The notes beneath the pieces are model-generated. The model searched no databases and was not told the origin of the DNA. It saw only the letters and a list, made by a program, of their open reading frames with translations. A stretch of DNA of 64,000 nt from positions 1 through 64,000 of the forward strand of contig NZ_BCMI01000003.1 of NCBI RefSeq assembly GCF_002217985.1, written 5' to 3'. Of the stretch, positions 61,197-64,000 are shown piece after piece. Both the position numbers and the translations under genes were made by a program. Numbering within the stretch: position 1 is the first letter of the stretch; the number at the start of each line of letters is the position of its first letter. This DNA is from Secundilactobacillus pentosiphilus (GTDB taxonomy: Bacteria > Bacillota > Bacilli > Lactobacillales > Lactobacillaceae).

Positions 61197-62495
61197 ATGA
61201 AAAAAGTGAAAGCAACTTTTATTATAAGTGGAGTTGTACTGATTATTTTGGGGTTCTTTTTATTTAATATCCAAAAAACACGAGAACGAGTAGTGGACCA
61301 AAGGTCGAGATCTACTATTTTAGCTAAAAATAAACCAATCACTCAAAAAGTGGGTGCTTTTTTATGGCTTTATGCATATCCAAAAGGAAGTTCACAAAAT
61401 CGTGAGTATATTAAAAGTCAAATTGATTTAGCAAAAAAAACAAACTTAAACTATGTAGTCTTACCTGTGGTTTTTAAGAGCGATTACTTGAATAATGGAA
61501 AGTTTAATTATTCAGAGTTTGATTATGCAATTAAAGATGCAGAAAAAGATAGACTAAAGCCAATTGTTGTTTTTAGCTCTGACAATCCGAATGATGAGAA
61601 GAATTACAATAGCAATGCAAATAAAACATTAAATAAGTACAGAAAATTAATTAAAGCGACTATTATTCGGTATCATAACCGTCATGTTATTTGGCAAATG
61701 TGGAATGAACCTAATGGTCTGTTTTGGTTTAATCAAAGTCAGGATGGAAATGATCCTCGGTTAGTTAAACGGTGGACATCTTTAGGTTCAACAATGTTTC
61801 GATGGGTTCGAAAATACGATCCTAAGTCTGTTTTTCTTGGTGGAGCTTTAGCTGGTAATTATTCGGATGCGCACATAGCAATTAAACTTGCTTTAAAAAA
61901 TGGGTTATATAAAGACTCAGATGCAATTGCCAATCATCCTTATTTATCAAAAAGCTTACCAGATAATGGTGCACCAGAAAACTTATTCAATGTTAATTCA
62001 CGTAAATTATTGACCAGTTTAAGTGATAATAGCAATGTTAAAAAGAAGCTCATGAAAATACCATTAGTGACTACTGAGTTCGGTTATTCATTGCAACAAA
62101 CCCATTCGGGTATTTGGAGTGAAGGTGACCAAGCTAATTATATTGCACGCAGTGTTTTTATCTTAGATATGATGCATCAACCAATAATTTCATTGTATTC
62201 TCTAGTTGATGAGGGTAATGGGGATGGTCAGTGGGGACTGTACAGAGGAACTAGTCCGCACTATATAGCTAAACAAAGCGGTCAGTTACTTACCCAACTT
62301 TTAAGCAACTTGAATGGTTATCGATTTAATAAAAGAATTACAGAAAAAAGTAACAGGGATTTTGTTCTTGAATATGTGAAAAAGGGACAAAAAGATAGAT
62401 TTGTTTGTTGGACAATGGATAGCAATCATTCTTTACAAATTGCTGATCAGAATGTGATGGTATCTCAAACTCCACAGATAGTATATTTTCATTAA
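61197..62495 (+). CDS. Membrane-anchored clan GH-A glycoside hydrolase (PslG/GH39-like)
   Basis: The 432-aa product has an N-terminal membrane anchor (about residues 6-24) and an outer beta/alpha barrel. The acid/base glutamate is E171 in WQMWNEPNG and the nucleophile is E294 in VTTEFGYS. That asparagine-glutamate and second glutamate pattern, at beta strands 4 and 7, marks clan GH-A (GH5, GH39 and relatives). The layout resembles PslG of Pseudomonas, which trims or helps release its biofilm polysaccharide. It is in the EPS operon, 14 nt after rmlA, and A/T-rich. I infer it acts on the cluster's own polymer, but substrate and family number are not established. Confidence 0.85.
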   Translation: MKKVKATFIISGVVLIILGFFLFNIQKTRERVVDQRSRSTILAKNKPITQKVGAFLWLYAYPKGSSQNREYIKSQIDLAKKTNLNYVVLPVVFKSDYLNNGKFNYSEFDYAIKDAEKDRLKPIVVFSSDNPNDEKNYNSNANKTLNKYRKLIKATIIRYHNRHVIWQMWNEPNGLFWFNQSQDGNDPRLVKRWTSLGSTMFRWVRKYDPKSVFLGGALAGNYSDAHIAIKLALKNGLYKDSDAIANHPYLSKSLPDNGAPENLFNVNSRKLLTSLSDNSNVKKKLMKIPLVTTEFGYSLQQTHSGIWSEGDQANYIARSVFILDMMHQPIISLYSLVDEGNGDGQWGLYRGTSPHYIAKQSGQLLTQLLSNLNGYRFNKRITEKSNRDFVLEYVKKGQKDRFVCWTMDSNHSLQIADQNVMVSQTPQIVYFH

Positions 62496-62527
62496 AACTG
62501 TACGTATTTGGAATGGGAGGATTAGAT

Positions 62528-64000
<1,473 letters not shown>

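Overview
The window looks like chromosome from a low-to-mid GC member of the Lactobacillaceae (Lactobacillus sensu lato). The grounds are the gene order ctsR-clpC (no mcsA/mcsB), rpoB-rpoC, a lone prepilin peptidase, rpsL-rpsG-fusA, the S10/spc/alpha ribosomal block without map, ecfA1-ecfA2-ecfT-truA-rplM-rpsI, strong AGGAGG ribosome binding sites, frequent TTG/GTG starts, and a CopY-type copper box. I cannot name the species.

Region 1 (1-16 kb) is housekeeping. CtsR autoregulates ctsR-clpC through an operator on its own promoter. A TetR-family gene sits between clpC and rpoB. rpoB has a 200-nt leader with a terminator-like hairpin. rpsL-rpsG and fusA follow a reverse-strand prepilin peptidase.

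Region 2 (16-30.3 kb) is the S10-spc-alpha superoperon: rpsJ, rplCDWB, rpsS, rplV, rpsC, rplP, rpmC, rpsQ, rplNXE, rpsN, rpsH, rplFR, rpsE, rpmD, rplO, secY, adk, infA, rpmJ, rpsMK, rpoA, rplQ. It is preceded by a structured leader. Genes overlap or are closely spaced, almost all with near-perfect Shine-Dalgarno sites.

Region 3 (30.5-43.5 kb) holds an NDH-2 fused to a DoxX-like membrane tail with a cre-like site at its promoter, the ECF transporter energising module with truA, rplM-rpsI behind a probable L13 leader, a 55-aa protein, a MarR regulator facing a 14-TM MFS exporter across a long inverted repeat, a lipoprotein, a lone divergent GAPDH, an orphan CopY-type repressor with its operator, and two unrecognised proteins.

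Region 4 (43.6-64 kb) is for surface polysaccharide. galU (UDP-glucose) is followed by a decayed ISL3-like element, a zinc-ribbon membrane protein and a ROK sugar kinase. Next comes an AT-rich Wzx/Wzy-type cluster: an LCP attachment enzyme, the priming sugar transferase, a terminator, five further glycosyltransferase-type genes, flippase, acyltransferase, Wzz-like chain-length protein, polymerase, rmlA, a membrane-anchored clan GH-A glycosidase, rmlC and rmlB (cut by the window end). The rml genes imply rhamnose in the repeat unit, and the LCP protein suggests wall attachment. No Wze tyrosine kinase or Wzb phosphatase is present. The most unusual item is the PslG-like anchored glycosidase embedded between rmlA and rmlC.
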